Assembly: GCA_051439375.1 (NCBI GenBank)
Contig: JBFRWB010000246.1
Coordinates: 1 to 64,000, forward strand
Direction of reading: 5' to 3'
Source: JBGTGT01 sp051439375
GTDB lineage: Bacteria; Cyanobacteriota; Cyanobacteriia; Cyanobacteriales; Microcystaceae
Length of the DNA: 64,000 bases
The notes beneath the pieces are model-generated. The model was not told the origin of the DNA, did not search any database, and saw only the letters and a program-made list of their open reading frames with translations. Position numbers and translations under genes: made by a program. Of this stretch, positions 1 through 8,849 are shown piece after piece (the stretch's first letter is position 1; the number at the start of each line of letters is the position of its first letter).

Positions 1-1467
1 AAGTCAGGTTGGCTAAAGGTGATGGTGTTACTACTCACTCCCACGTTATTATCTTCATCGGACTCACTCACATAGTCCCAACCATCGGCTTCTGCGATGA
101 TGTAGTAATCCCCTGATAAACCACTGGCTTCATAACTACTCAGGTAAACACTGGCCGATTCGGTGCTAGAAGTATTTCCTGCCAAAGAATAGACATAATC
201 ATAGCCAAAATAGGTATCTCCATCATCTAAAGTCGTATCTTCAGATAGATAGAATTTCGTGTAGATATAATTGGCCGCTGCCCCACCTTCATTGTTGACG
301 GTATAGTCGAAGCTTAAGTAGCTATTTGCCCCAGTGCTTGTGGGTGCAGTAAACCCGTCGGTGATAGTTAAGTCAGGCTGGCTAAAGGTAATGGTGTTGC
401 TACTCACTCCCACGTTATTATCTTCATCTGATTCGCCCACATAGTCCCAACCATCGGCTTCTGCGATGATGTAGTAATCCCCTGATAAATCACTGGTGTA
501 ATAGCTACTCAGGTAAACACTGGCCGATTCGGTGCTAGAACTGTTTCCTGCTACAGAAGACACGTAATCATAGCCAAAATAGGTATCTCCATCATCTAAA
601 GTCGTATCTTCAGACAGATAGAATTTCGTATAACTATAACTGGCCGTTGCCCCACCTTCATTGTTAAGGGTGTAGTCGAAGCTTAAGTAGTTACCGCTTG
701 TGGATGTAGTGAAACCATCGGTGATAGTTAAGTCAGGCTGGCTAATGGTAACGGTATTGCTACTCACTGCTACGTTATTATCTTCATCTGATTCGCCCAC
801 ATAGTCCCAACCATCGGCTTCTGCGATGATGTAGTAATCCCCTGATAAATCACTGGTGTAATAGCTACTCAGGTAAACACTCGCTGATTCGGTGCTAGAA
901 CTGTTTCCTGCTACAGAAGACACGTAATCATAGCCAAAATAGGTATCTCCATCATCTAAAGTCGTATCTTCAGACAGATAGAATTTCGTATAACTATAAC
1001 TGGCTGTTACGTCGCTTTCATTGTTGACGGTATAGTCGAAGCTTAAGTAGCTACCTACCCCAGTGCTTGTGGGTGTAGTGAAACCATCGGTGATGGTTAA
1101 GTCAGCTTGGCTAATGGTAACGGTATTGCTACTCACTCCCACGTTATTGGTTTCGTCTGATTCAGAACGATACTCGTAACCATCGGCTTCTGCGATGATG
1201 TAGTAATCCCCTGATAAACCACTGGCTTCATAACTACTCAGATAAACACTAGCTGATTCGGTTCTAGAACTACCAGCCTTCAGATAAGCAACATAATCAT
1301 AGCCGAATAAGGTATCTTCACTATCTAAAGTGGTGTCTTCAGACAGGTAAAATTTCGTGTAGTTATAACTGGCCGCTGCGTCCCCTTCATTATTAACAGT
1401 ATAGTCGAAGGTCAAGTAACTACCTACCCCAGTGCTTGTGGGTGCAGTGAAACCATCGGTGATGGTT
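1..1467 (-). repeat. Tandem ~360-369 bp coding repeats (CARDB-like modules)
   Basis: Four tandem units can be delimited by the recurring AAGTCAGGCTGGCTAA-like segment at 1, 370, 730 and 1099, with the promoter-proximal edge at 1467. Units are 369, 360, 369 and 369 bp, all multiples of three. The units at 370 and 730 are nearly identical at DNA level over long stretches, which points to recent duplication or homogenisation. The unit nearest the start codon (1099-1467) is the most divergent. Confidence 0.85.
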
Positions 1468-1691
1468 AAGTCGGGTTGACTGGTGGTGGTAGCCACTGTA
1501 ACCTCAGCAGCGATCGCTGTAGCCTCGCTCTCTAATTCATCTGGACTGTAGAATTCCCCCGTATTAGCGGCAGAATCAACGGGCTGGCTTGAGTCGTTGA
1601 GTAACGATGAATCCAAGGTTGAAGTCTGGGAATTGGCATCGGAATCAAGAATAGAGGAGGTTGTCAATACTGATACATCGGGATCTATCAT
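1..1691 (-). CDS. Repetitive CARDB-like surface/secreted protein, C-terminus beyond window
   Basis: The frame is open from an ATG at 1691 to the window edge, so only the first 563 codons are seen. An AAGGAA ribosome-binding site lies about 10 nt upstream of the ATG. After about 75 Ser/Thr/Asp-rich residues without a clear classical signal peptide, the protein consists of tandem modules of 120-123 residues. Each begins with QPDLTITDGF or a close variant, contains FDYTVNNEG and TKFYLSEDTTLD, and ends with ESDETNNVGVSSNTVTIS. This resembles the CARDB (cell-adhesion-related) beta-sandwich family found in large bacterial surface or secreted proteins. Four modules are complete and a fifth begins at the edge. 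An adhesive or extracellular role is inferred from the family; substrate, anchoring and total length cannot be seen. Confidence 0.75.
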   Translation of the reverse strand, partial: MIDPDVSVLTTSSILDSDANSQTSTLDSSLLNDSSQPVDSAANTGEFYSPDELESEATAIAAEVTVATTTSQPDLTITDGFTAPTSTGVGSYLTFDYTVNNEGDAAASYNYTKFYLSEDTTLDSEDTLFGYDYVAYLKAGSSRTESASVYLSSYEASGLSGDYYIIAEADGYEYRSESDETNNVGVSSNTVTISQADLTITDGFTTPTSTGVGSYLSFDYTVNNESDVTASYSYTKFYLSEDTTLDDGDTYFGYDYVSSVAGNSSSTESASVYLSSYYTSDLSGDYYIIAEADGWDYVGESDEDNNVAVSSNTVTISQPDLTITDGFTTSTSGNYLSFDYTLNNEGGATASYSYTKFYLSEDTTLDDGDTYFGYDYVSSVAGNSSSTESASVYLSSYYTSDLSGDYYIIAEADGWDYVGESDEDNNVGVSSNTITFSQPDLTITDGFTAPTSTGANSYLSFDYTVNNEGGAAANYIYTKFYLSEDTTLDDGDTYFGYDYVYSLAGNTSSTESASVYLSSYEASGLSGDYYIIAEADGWDYVSESDEDNNVGVSSNTITFSQPD

Positions 1692-1959
1692 AATATTTAG
1701 TTCCTTTGTAAGTGATTTTTGGCGTTAAGCTTAAGGTCAATGGTTCTCTTGAATAATTTATATTTCGTTTCCAGAGTAATCGCTGATTACTTCTATGGCC
1801 AACCGTATAATTACAAATTGTTACATATTAAATTTTGGTTAAGATTATGTATTCCTGCGTAGGCATTAATTCTTCAACACATTATGCTACCCTGTTAAGC
1901 TGTTCATCACCTAAATTGGGATAGTTAATATATCGATGCCTATTACTACAAAAATTCCC
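1692..1959. other. Intergenic gap upstream of the CARDB-like gene
   Basis: This AT-rich spacer lies between the start of the repeat-protein gene and the stop of the ABC exporter. Both flanking genes are on the minus strand, so it should hold the promoter of the repeat-protein gene and the end of the exporter transcript. No promoter hexamer pair, terminator or RNA gene could be assigned with confidence. Confidence 0.5.
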
Positions 1960-3699
1960 TTATTGTAAAATCTCTTCTAATTGATGCTGTTGCCACAAGG
2001 ATTGATATAATCCTGACTGAGCAAGCAAGGTTTTATGAGTTCCTATTTGTACAATTTCCCCCTTATCCATCACAAAAATGCGATCAGCATTGGCAGCAGC
2101 AGAGAGTTGGTGAGAAATAAAAATGACTGTTTTTCCCCGTTCCTCGGAGAGATTCTCTAAAATATGGGTTGCGGTTTGATTATCTACACTCGATAACGCA
2201 TCGTCTAAGATTAACACAGGGGCATCTAATAATAACGCTCTGGCTAGAGAGGTTCTTTGTCGTTGTCCCCCTGATAAAGTAATACCTCGTTCGCCGACTA
2301 ATGTTTCATACTGTTGGGGAAAATTGAGAATCTCTGGGTGAATTTGTGCTTGTTTGGCGGCGTATTCAATTTCTGGGGAATCATTCAAGGGATCACCATA
2401 GCGAATATTATTTTTAATGGTGGTACTAAATAAAAAACTATCTTGGGGAACATAGGCGATAGACTGTCTTAACTCATCTAAGGGAATCTTTGTTGTATCT
2501 TGATTGTCTAAAAAGACCTGATTCGGGGCAATATCTAATAAACGGGGTAAAACATTTGCTAAAGTAGATTTTCCTGATCCAATTGTTCCCACAATGGCGA
2601 TGGTTTCTCCTGCTGTGATTGCAAAATTGAGATTCTTTAGGGCAGGTGTGGTACTATCTGGATAAGTATAACTGAGTCCTTGGACAGTAATCTTACCTTG
2701 AACGGGTTTTATCAAAGAAATGGGTTGCTTATCCTTAATTGTAGGTTGAACTTCAAAAATTGCTTCTACACGATCAATACTTACTTCTCCTCGTTGATAA
2801 GCTGTAATCGTAAACCCAAGTAATGCAGTGGGAAAGACTAATCGTTCAACCAATAACAGTAAGGCCACAAAGTCCCCTACTGTGATTTCACCATCGGTAA
2901 TAGCCTGTGTCCCCAACAGTAGTAGTAATAATAAACTAAGATAGGAAAGTCCTTCAATTAAGGGAAAAAGAAAATTACGAGTTCGAGCTAATTTTAGGTT
3001 TGATTGCAATAAATTTCGATTTTTCTGGCGAAATGCCTTGTGTTCATTTTCTTCTTGAGCATATATCTTAATTAACGCTATTCCACTCATATCTTCTTGA
3101 ATCAAATTACTGATATCTGAAATATTTTCCTGCACTTCCATCTGTTGATCCCGCAATTTTCCACTAAATAATTGTACTGTTATTAACATCAGGGGATAAA
3201 CAGCGATCGCAGCAAATGTTAAAGGAATATGAATCGCTAACATCGCAGGAAGGGTTAACCCATAGGCAAACAAGGTATTTACCAAACTCAACACCGCAAA
3301 CCCCACCAGACGGCGAATATTATCCACATCGCTTGTTGCACGACTAATTAAATCACCTGATGAGTTAGCAGCAAAATAAGAGGGTTCTAAGGTTAATAAA
3401 TGCCTAAAAATGCCCTGTTTTAAGTCAAATTCTACCTGACGACCGATGCCAAAAATCCAGAGACGGGATAGCATCCGCATTCCCCACATCCCCGAAGCAA
3501 GCAAAGCAATTTTCCAGATATAAGGCCAAATATCACTAAAACTTCCCGCAATTTTTAGACTGTCAATGCTATCTCGTAATAACAAAGGAATATAGACTCC
3601 AACTAGATTAACCGCTAGTAATGCAACGATTCCTAACCCTAATGCTTGCTTGTAGGGATATAAGTAGAGCCAGAGTTGTTGGAGTCGAGATTTCTTCAT
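1960..3699 (-). CDS. ABC exporter, fused permease and ATPase (MdlB/MsbA-like half transporter)
   Basis: The 579-residue protein has the standard half-exporter layout. An N-terminal membrane domain (about 1-310, several hydrophobic segments) is followed by an ATPase domain. Walker A GTIGSGKST is at 371-379, the LSGGQ signature at 475-479, Walker B VLILDDA at 495-501 and the H-loop histidine at about 530, all intact. Two such chains normally form one inner-membrane pump that exports lipids, peptides or drugs using ATP. No substrate can be read from sequence. It is a monocistronic minus-strand gene with a 140-bp gap to the next gene, and no accessory protein or peptidase domain is present. Confidence 0.88.
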   Translation of the reverse strand: MKKSRLQQLWLYLYPYKQALGLGIVALLAVNLVGVYIPLLLRDSIDSLKIAGSFSDIWPYIWKIALLASGMWGMRMLSRLWIFGIGRQVEFDLKQGIFRHLLTLEPSYFAANSSGDLISRATSDVDNIRRLVGFAVLSLVNTLFAYGLTLPAMLAIHIPLTFAAIAVYPLMLITVQLFSGKLRDQQMEVQENISDISNLIQEDMSGIALIKIYAQEENEHKAFRQKNRNLLQSNLKLARTRNFLFPLIEGLSYLSLLLLLLLGTQAITDGEITVGDFVALLLLVERLVFPTALLGFTITAYQRGEVSIDRVEAIFEVQPTIKDKQPISLIKPVQGKITVQGLSYTYPDSTTPALKNLNFAITAGETIAIVGTIGSGKSTLANVLPRLLDIAPNQVFLDNQDTTKIPLDELRQSIAYVPQDSFLFSTTIKNNIRYGDPLNDSPEIEYAAKQAQIHPEILNFPQQYETLVGERGITLSGGQRQRTSLARALLLDAPVLILDDALSSVDNQTATHILENLSEERGKTVIFISHQLSAAANADRIFVMDKGEIVQIGTHKTLLAQSGLYQSLWQQHQLEEILQ

Positions 3700-3840
3700 A
3701 GTGACAGTATGGTTAAGTTTTGTAAACTGCGGTTACTGTCTTATTGTATCGTTAGTTCTGGAAACTGCCAAAATTCATACCAAGTCTCTGCTCTAACTTC
3801 ATAGAGACAAGTCATGAATTGCGCTTACAATGCTTTACCC

Positions 3841-6345
3841 TTAACTTAACAACTGGGTAAATTCTTCTGCTAAGATAGGTTGACTAAAATAATATCCCTG
3901 TCCATAATCACAGCCTGCTTCTTTTAAAAATTCTGCTTGTTGTTTCGTTTCGATTCCTTCAGCAATCACTTTAAGATTTAGACTATGTGCCATAGTAATA
4001 ATGGTTTGCACGAGAGAAACCGCATCTAAATCATGGGAAATATCGGCAATAAATGATTTATCAATTTTTAAAACACTAAAAGGAAACTTCTTTAAATAGC
4101 TTAAAGATGAATAACCTGTACCAAAATCATCGAGAGACAGACGAATTTTCATCTGATGTAACTGGCTAATAAGTTGGTTAGCTGTGGGGGTATCTTCTAA
4201 CAATATTTGTTCTGTCAATTCTAACTCTAAGCAATGACTCGGTAACTGATATTTTTCAATGGCTGAATTTACTGTGTCTAATAAATAACGTTCTCTAAAT
4301 TGACGGGGAGATAAATTTACCGCCATCGAAAACTGAGGGTAATAGTTGCGCCATTGGGAAGCCATTCTACAGGCTTGATGAAGCATCCATGCACCTAATT
4401 CGACAATTATTCCTGTTTCTTCGGCAATCGGAATAAATTGATCGGGATAAATAGTCCCTAGCTTCTCATTTTTCCACCGCATTAATGCTTCCGCGCCAAC
4501 AATTCTTTGGGTAGATAGATCAATTAACGGTTGATAGACGGGGTAAACTTCGTTTTTCTGAAGAGAATAGCGGAGATTTTTGGCTATTTTTTGTCTTTTT
4601 TGTGCTTTATCATTCATACTAGCAGTGAAAAACTTAAATCCATTACGGCCATCTCGTTTTGCACTATACATTGCCGTATCTGCATTTCTCAGTAAGATAT
4701 CTGTTTTACTACCATCATCAGGATACAAGGTAATACCAATACTGGTGGAGACAAACAGTTCTTCCTTCCCTAAATGAAAGGGTGCAGCCAGAGTTTTAAG
4801 GATTTTATTGCCCACAATCTCAGCCTGCTTATAACTGTCTAAATTGCTCAGAATTACTAAAAATTCGTCTCCTCCCAACCGAGCGATGGTGTCACTTTTT
4901 CGCACACAAGCAGAGAGTCTTTGGGCGGTTTGAACCAGTAATTGATCCCCAATATCGTGGCCAAGGGTATCATTAATGTCTTTAAAGTGATCTAAATCCA
5001 GAAACATCACCGCAATCTGCGTATTAAGGCGATTTGCTTGTTCGATCGCCTGTTGGAGTCGATCAAAGACAAGGAAACGGTTAGGTAATTGGGTGAGTGC
5101 ATCATAATTCGCTTGATAAGCTAATCGTTCTTCTTGCTGTTTGCGTTCGGTAATATTTTCTTTAATTCCGACAAAATGAGTTATTGTTCCTTGATAATTA
5201 GTAATAGGAAAAATGGAAGCCATTTCCCAGAATAATTCGCCATTTTTTTTCTTATTACACAGTTCTCCATGCCAGTCTTCCCCAGATAGCACGGTTTTCC
5301 ACAGATGTTCATAGGTTTCGTCGGGAAGCACACCCGATTTTAGCAAACGGGGATTTTGCCCTATGGCTTCTTTGCGAGAATAACCAGTGAGTTGTTCAAA
5401 TTTAGAATTAACATATTCTATATTGCCTGCTACATCTGTTATAACAATATTTACTGGGCTTTTTTCAATTGCACGCCAAATAACTCTCATTTTATTGTCA
5501 AGCTGCTTACTTTCTGTGATATCGGTGAGGGAGACTAAATGGGCGGGTTTTCCGCGCCATTGTAGAGAAACAGACTGCAAATGAGCAATAACTAAGGTTT
5601 GATCCGGCTTGAAAATTTCAATTTCTGTGAATTTACCTTCTAGGATGGGTAATCCTAGGGTTTCCCCCAATAGTTGATCTTGGGAATAACCAAAAAGTTG
5701 CTGAGCAGCAGCATTAGCAAATAAAACCATTCCTTGGGTATCTACCACTAATAACCCGTTGCTATCGGTATTAATCAGGTTTTGTAGTTGTTTTTCTGAC
5801 GCTTTAAGTTCTAGAATTTGTTGGTGAGATTGAGCAACTTGTTGATTGAGTTGGGTGAAATGGGTATTTTGTTGTAAGGTTTCCCACTGATAAGCAAGGA
5901 TGACTTCAATGCGATCACAGATTGTATTAAGCAAATATTGCAACTGATGCAATTGAACCTCAGAAAGCCGAATAAAGGTCAATAGTTCTAAATAATTACG
6001 GCGAGCGAGTTGTATGATTCTTAAGATCAGAGAAAACCGTAGGGGAGTCGATTGAGGAATCCTATATTGCTGTTTTAGTGTAACGGTTAAGGGATCAAGG
6101 AAAACATCGATCTCTTGGAGATTTTTCAAAGAGGTAGGATGAGACTGCAACAAGTTAACTAAACATTGGGAGAGTTGCTCACTAAAAATGGAGATAAATT
6201 GAGGTGGAAGTATCTCTTGGGAAGGATGATTTGTCTGTGAGAACTGATGAGCTATTTGTTCTAATAACCAATAATGATGCGTAACGATCAGATCACCTAA
6301 CTGGGTTAATGAATCTTGTTCGACTGATTGTAAAGAAACCGACAT
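3841..6345 (-). CDS. PAS-PAS-GGDEF-EAL cyclic-di-GMP enzyme
   Basis: The protein has 834 residues. A helical N-terminal region of about 180 residues of unknown role is followed by PAS domains at about 183-275 and 286-400, the second with its PAC segment. A GGDEF diguanylate cyclase domain (about 405-570) has an intact GGDEF at 491-495 and an RxxD inhibitory site (RKSD, 482-485) just upstream. An EAL phosphodiesterase domain (about 590-830) keeps the EAL motif at 619-621 and DDFGTG at 739-744. Both catalytic halves look competent, so it could make or break c-di-GMP, with the PAS domains as sensors. There is no membrane segment. The net activity cannot be predicted. Confidence 0.9.
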   Translation of the reverse strand: MSVSLQSVEQDSLTQLGDLIVTHHYWLLEQIAHQFSQTNHPSQEILPPQFISIFSEQLSQCLVNLLQSHPTSLKNLQEIDVFLDPLTVTLKQQYRIPQSTPLRFSLILRIIQLARRNYLELLTFIRLSEVQLHQLQYLLNTICDRIEVILAYQWETLQQNTHFTQLNQQVAQSHQQILELKASEKQLQNLINTDSNGLLVVDTQGMVLFANAAAQQLFGYSQDQLLGETLGLPILEGKFTEIEIFKPDQTLVIAHLQSVSLQWRGKPAHLVSLTDITESKQLDNKMRVIWRAIEKSPVNIVITDVAGNIEYVNSKFEQLTGYSRKEAIGQNPRLLKSGVLPDETYEHLWKTVLSGEDWHGELCNKKKNGELFWEMASIFPITNYQGTITHFVGIKENITERKQQEERLAYQANYDALTQLPNRFLVFDRLQQAIEQANRLNTQIAVMFLDLDHFKDINDTLGHDIGDQLLVQTAQRLSACVRKSDTIARLGGDEFLVILSNLDSYKQAEIVGNKILKTLAAPFHLGKEELFVSTSIGITLYPDDGSKTDILLRNADTAMYSAKRDGRNGFKFFTASMNDKAQKRQKIAKNLRYSLQKNEVYPVYQPLIDLSTQRIVGAEALMRWKNEKLGTIYPDQFIPIAEETGIIVELGAWMLHQACRMASQWRNYYPQFSMAVNLSPRQFRERYLLDTVNSAIEKYQLPSHCLELELTEQILLEDTPTANQLISQLHQMKIRLSLDDFGTGYSSLSYLKKFPFSVLKIDKSFIADISHDLDAVSLVQTIITMAHSLNLKVIAEGIETKQQAEFLKEAGCDYGQGYYFSQPILAEEFTQLLS

Positions 6346-6677
6346 CTTAATTCGCCTTTGCTGGATTTTTAGGTGTGAACAGGAAGGATTAATAAATAAT
6401 TGAGGATTCCATAGGGATAATGATCGTCATTTAACATAGCAATCTGGCATTGATTCTTATATTTTAAGTGATCATCTAAATCAAGAAACAGTTATGAGGA
6501 TTAATAGAAACAATGCTTAATAATTTTAAAAGTTTGAGGTATGATTAATTAGGCAAATTTGCGCCATAAAAATAAGGATCTCAAGATAAATCATGATAAT
6601 TTCTGTAACAATTACTACATCAAGCTCCTAAAAATGTCATGATATCAGTACATACCTAAGATCATGGAACAGGAATT
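6346..6677. other. Divergent intergenic region (332 bp)
   Basis: This very AT-rich gap separates the divergently transcribed GGDEF-EAL gene and uspA-like gene, so it must hold promoters for both. An AGGA ribosome-binding site precedes the 6678 start. I see no convincing -35/-10 pair, hairpin or repeat. Confidence 0.5.
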
Positions 6678-7214
6678 ATGTTAGAAACGTCCACCCAACA
6701 CCCAGAGAGTCGTCCACAAACACAGACTCAACCTTCTTTCCAAGGTTATCAACGTATTCTAGTAGCGGTTGACTACATAAACTCAACCCCCAAGGTTTTC
6801 CAGCAAGCTTTAGACATTGCTAAATTGGGGGGTGGCCGTTTAATGGTATTCCATTGTTTACAGGGTGAAATTCCAACTCATGTGGAGCATCCTATTTATT
6901 TAGGCCCCTATGCTGGAATTTATTCCACAGAAATGCTAGAAATGGAAGAAAAACTTGTTCAAGAAGCGATTCAACAATTCCATCTTTGGATGAATCAACA
7001 CATACAACAAGCGACTGAAAAGGATGTGATGGCTGAAACCACTTATCGCTATGGTAACCCCGGTCAACAAATTTGTGCTTTAGCGAGAGAATGGAAAGCA
7101 GATATCATTTTAGTGGGAAGAACGGGAAAAGTCGGCTTATCTGAGCTATTGTTAGGGAGTGTTAGTAACTATGTTGTTCATCATGGCCCTTGTGCAGTTT
7201 TAGTGGTTCAGTGA
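6678..7214 (+). CDS. Universal stress protein (UspA family)
   Basis: This 178-residue single-domain protein starts, after a Gln/Thr-rich leader of about 22 residues, with the first Usp strand (QRILVAVDY). It ends with the ATP-binding signature G147-x2-G150-x9-G160-S161 and a final strand CAVLVVQ. The signature places it with ATP-binding Usp proteins, which respond to stress or energy state. The specific role is unknown. It is transcribed alone. The zinc-ribbon gene ends 17 bp beyond its stop on the opposite strand, so the two converge. Confidence 0.88.
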   Translation: MLETSTQHPESRPQTQTQPSFQGYQRILVAVDYINSTPKVFQQALDIAKLGGGRLMVFHCLQGEIPTHVEHPIYLGPYAGIYSTEMLEMEEKLVQEAIQQFHLWMNQHIQQATEKDVMAETTYRYGNPGQQICALAREWKADIILVGRTGKVGLSELLLGSVSNYVVHHGPCAVLVVQ

Positions 7215-7231
7215 ACTATAAACAGAAATGG

Positions 7232-7618
7232 TTATGTTAATCGCTTTTTGAGACGGCCGAGCCAGCCTATAGGGGAGAAATTTTGCTTAAATTGATTAAA
7301 TTCTCCCTTATCTAACCAAATTCCGTAGCATCGAGGACATTGCTCATACCAAATCGGATATTTGTCCATATCTAACAGTCGATTCATTGGTATGTGACAA
7401 CGAGGACATAAAACCGCTTTATTTTGGGAGTCTTCAGGGTAAGTTGTGGTAATGTCCCCTAAATCAATGGTTTCTGACCCTTCTAATCCCTTTAATGCTT
7501 CTATTTCCTGATCATCGAACCAAATTCCGGCACATTGACAACAGCGATCGACTTCTATACCTTGATAAAGAATCGACTCAAGTGTTCCTTGGCATTTGGG
7601 ACAGTTTAAGGAAGTCAT
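7232..7618 (-). CDS. TFIIB-type zinc-ribbon protein
   Basis: The 128-residue protein carries two repeated zinc-ribbon half-domains. The first has CPKC at 6-9 with CCQC at 26-29, followed by GIWFDDQEIEAL. The second has CPRC at 71-74 and CPRC at 94-97, followed by GIWLDKGEF. The repeated pattern of Cys pairs followed by GIWfD/KgE is characteristic of the small zf-TFIIB family, common in bacteria and of unknown function. Zinc binding is expected; a nucleic-acid or protein partner is not known. Confidence 0.85.
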   Translation of the reverse strand: MTSLNCPKCQGTLESILYQGIEVDRCCQCAGIWFDDQEIEALKGLEGSETIDLGDITTTYPEDSQNKAVLCPRCHIPMNRLLDMDKYPIWYEQCPRCYGIWLDKGEFNQFKQNFSPIGWLGRLKKRLT

Positions 7619-7632
7619 ATAACAGTTATAGG

Positions 7633-7825
7633 GTGAACAGTTATCAGTTAACTGTTAATATAGCAACCCGTTAATAGTAATAATAAAAACAAGCGGTGGC
7701 TAAAGCGATATTGAAGCTTCAAACTCCAAGATCCTTTAACCACCCCTAAGAGAATGATTTTTGGTAAAAAACCGAGAAAACTAGAATTCAGACTCACGGT
7801 TAACTGATAACTGCTAACTGTTCAC
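7633..7825. repeat. MITE-like inverted-repeat element (about 193 bp)
   Basis: The gap between the zinc-ribbon gene and heme oxygenase is bounded by perfect inverted ends GTGAACAGTTA (7633) and TAACTGTTCAC (ending 7825). Beyond them the ends continue as imperfect repeats of the CAGTTATCAGTTAACTG type. The interior has no reading frame. The same end sequence recurs at 18303, 43159 and inside mfd, so it belongs to a dispersed family. Confidence 0.55.
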
Positions 7826-7845
7826 TGCTATTCTACCCAGATTTT

Positions 7846-8559
7846 TTACTCAGCCGTTGCTAATTCGGTACTACCCTGACTACGACGACGGGTTAAGGTA
7901 TTAAACAACATGATACCAATGGCTTTAACTAGATTTCCTTCTAATTCTTGGAACATCTTCATATTCATGCCAAAGGCAGCGTTTGCTTCATCTACAATAC
8001 GATCAGCCGTTGCTTGATCAATGGGAAGTTCATTTAAAGCTGCACGATATTCGTTTTTAAAGGCTTTCTCGTCATCGATATCTTTGAAGCGATAGAAAGC
8101 TGTGCCGCTATTTTCTAAATTCATTGCTTTTTGAGCAATTTTCATCAAGATTTGACCACCAGAAAGATCCCCTAAATAGCGAGTATAGGAATGAGCAGCC
8201 AGTAATTCAGGTTCATTGGCTGCAATCTCATGGATGCGTTGAACGTATGCTTGGCCAGCAGCAGAGGGTTTAACCTCATTACGCCAGTTGCTACCAAAAT
8301 AGAAGGCTAAATCTTGCTCTAATGCTTGTTTACGGTTGAGTTGGGGAAAATAAATATGGGAGACGATGGGATGATCTTGTAGCTTGTCCATCTCTTCTTC
8401 CATGGCTGAATAAACAAAGTAGAGGTTAGCGACTAATTTACGATAGGAGTTCTTTTCGACGACTCCTTTTAAAAAACATTTGACAAAACCGACATTTTCA
8501 GCCATTGTGTGGGACTTTTTCGTCCCTTCTCTTAACATGGTTGCTAAATTGACACTCAT
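7846..8559 (-). CDS. ho1: Heme oxygenase (biliverdin-producing)
   Basis: The enzyme cleaves heme to biliverdin, CO and Fe2+, the first step of phycobilin synthesis. The protein is 237 residues from the ATG at 8559, chosen because it matches the family start (MSVNLATMLREGTKKSHTMAEN) and has an AGGA site upstream. An in-frame start at 8622 would add 21 residues without family support. The proximal heme ligand is His17 in TKKSHTMAE, and the distal-helix motif YLGDLSGGQ is intact. The C-terminal tail is short. It is monocistronic and divergent from smc. No adjacent bilin reductase gene is present. Confidence 0.95.
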   Translation of the reverse strand: MSVNLATMLREGTKKSHTMAENVGFVKCFLKGVVEKNSYRKLVANLYFVYSAMEEEMDKLQDHPIVSHIYFPQLNRKQALEQDLAFYFGSNWRNEVKPSAAGQAYVQRIHEIAANEPELLAAHSYTRYLGDLSGGQILMKIAQKAMNLENSGTAFYRFKDIDDEKAFKNEYRAALNELPIDQATADRIVDEANAAFGMNMKMFQELEGNLVKAIGIMLFNTLTRRRSQGSTELATAE

Positions 8560-8849
8560 ACTAAAAAAGATCCTGTTACTGATGGTTGACAGTGAAAGGG
8601 GAGTTTGTAACAAACGCTTCAAAATATTCCGCCTAGTTTGTTAGATTAAACCGAAACGATCGCCTCTTATGTTAACTTTTATTACAGTAAGGTCAGTTTT
8701 TACGCACTATTAAAACTAAAAAAGCAATCTTTGATGTTATTGCTTAATTAAACGATTCTAGTTTGACAGAGAGCAAGATTTAGGAACTCAAATTTGCAAT
8801 AGAATGTCATAATAAGTCGAATAGTCGTCCTTGCATAAAGATCCCTTTC

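Noticed and set aside
1..1467. Direct repeats that could be a non-coding satellite
   Set aside because: All units are multiples of three and translate without stops into a recognisable domain.
5356..5584. Plus-strand short frames inside the GGDEF-EAL gene
   Set aside because: They are antisense to a clearly conserved domain and lack independent support.
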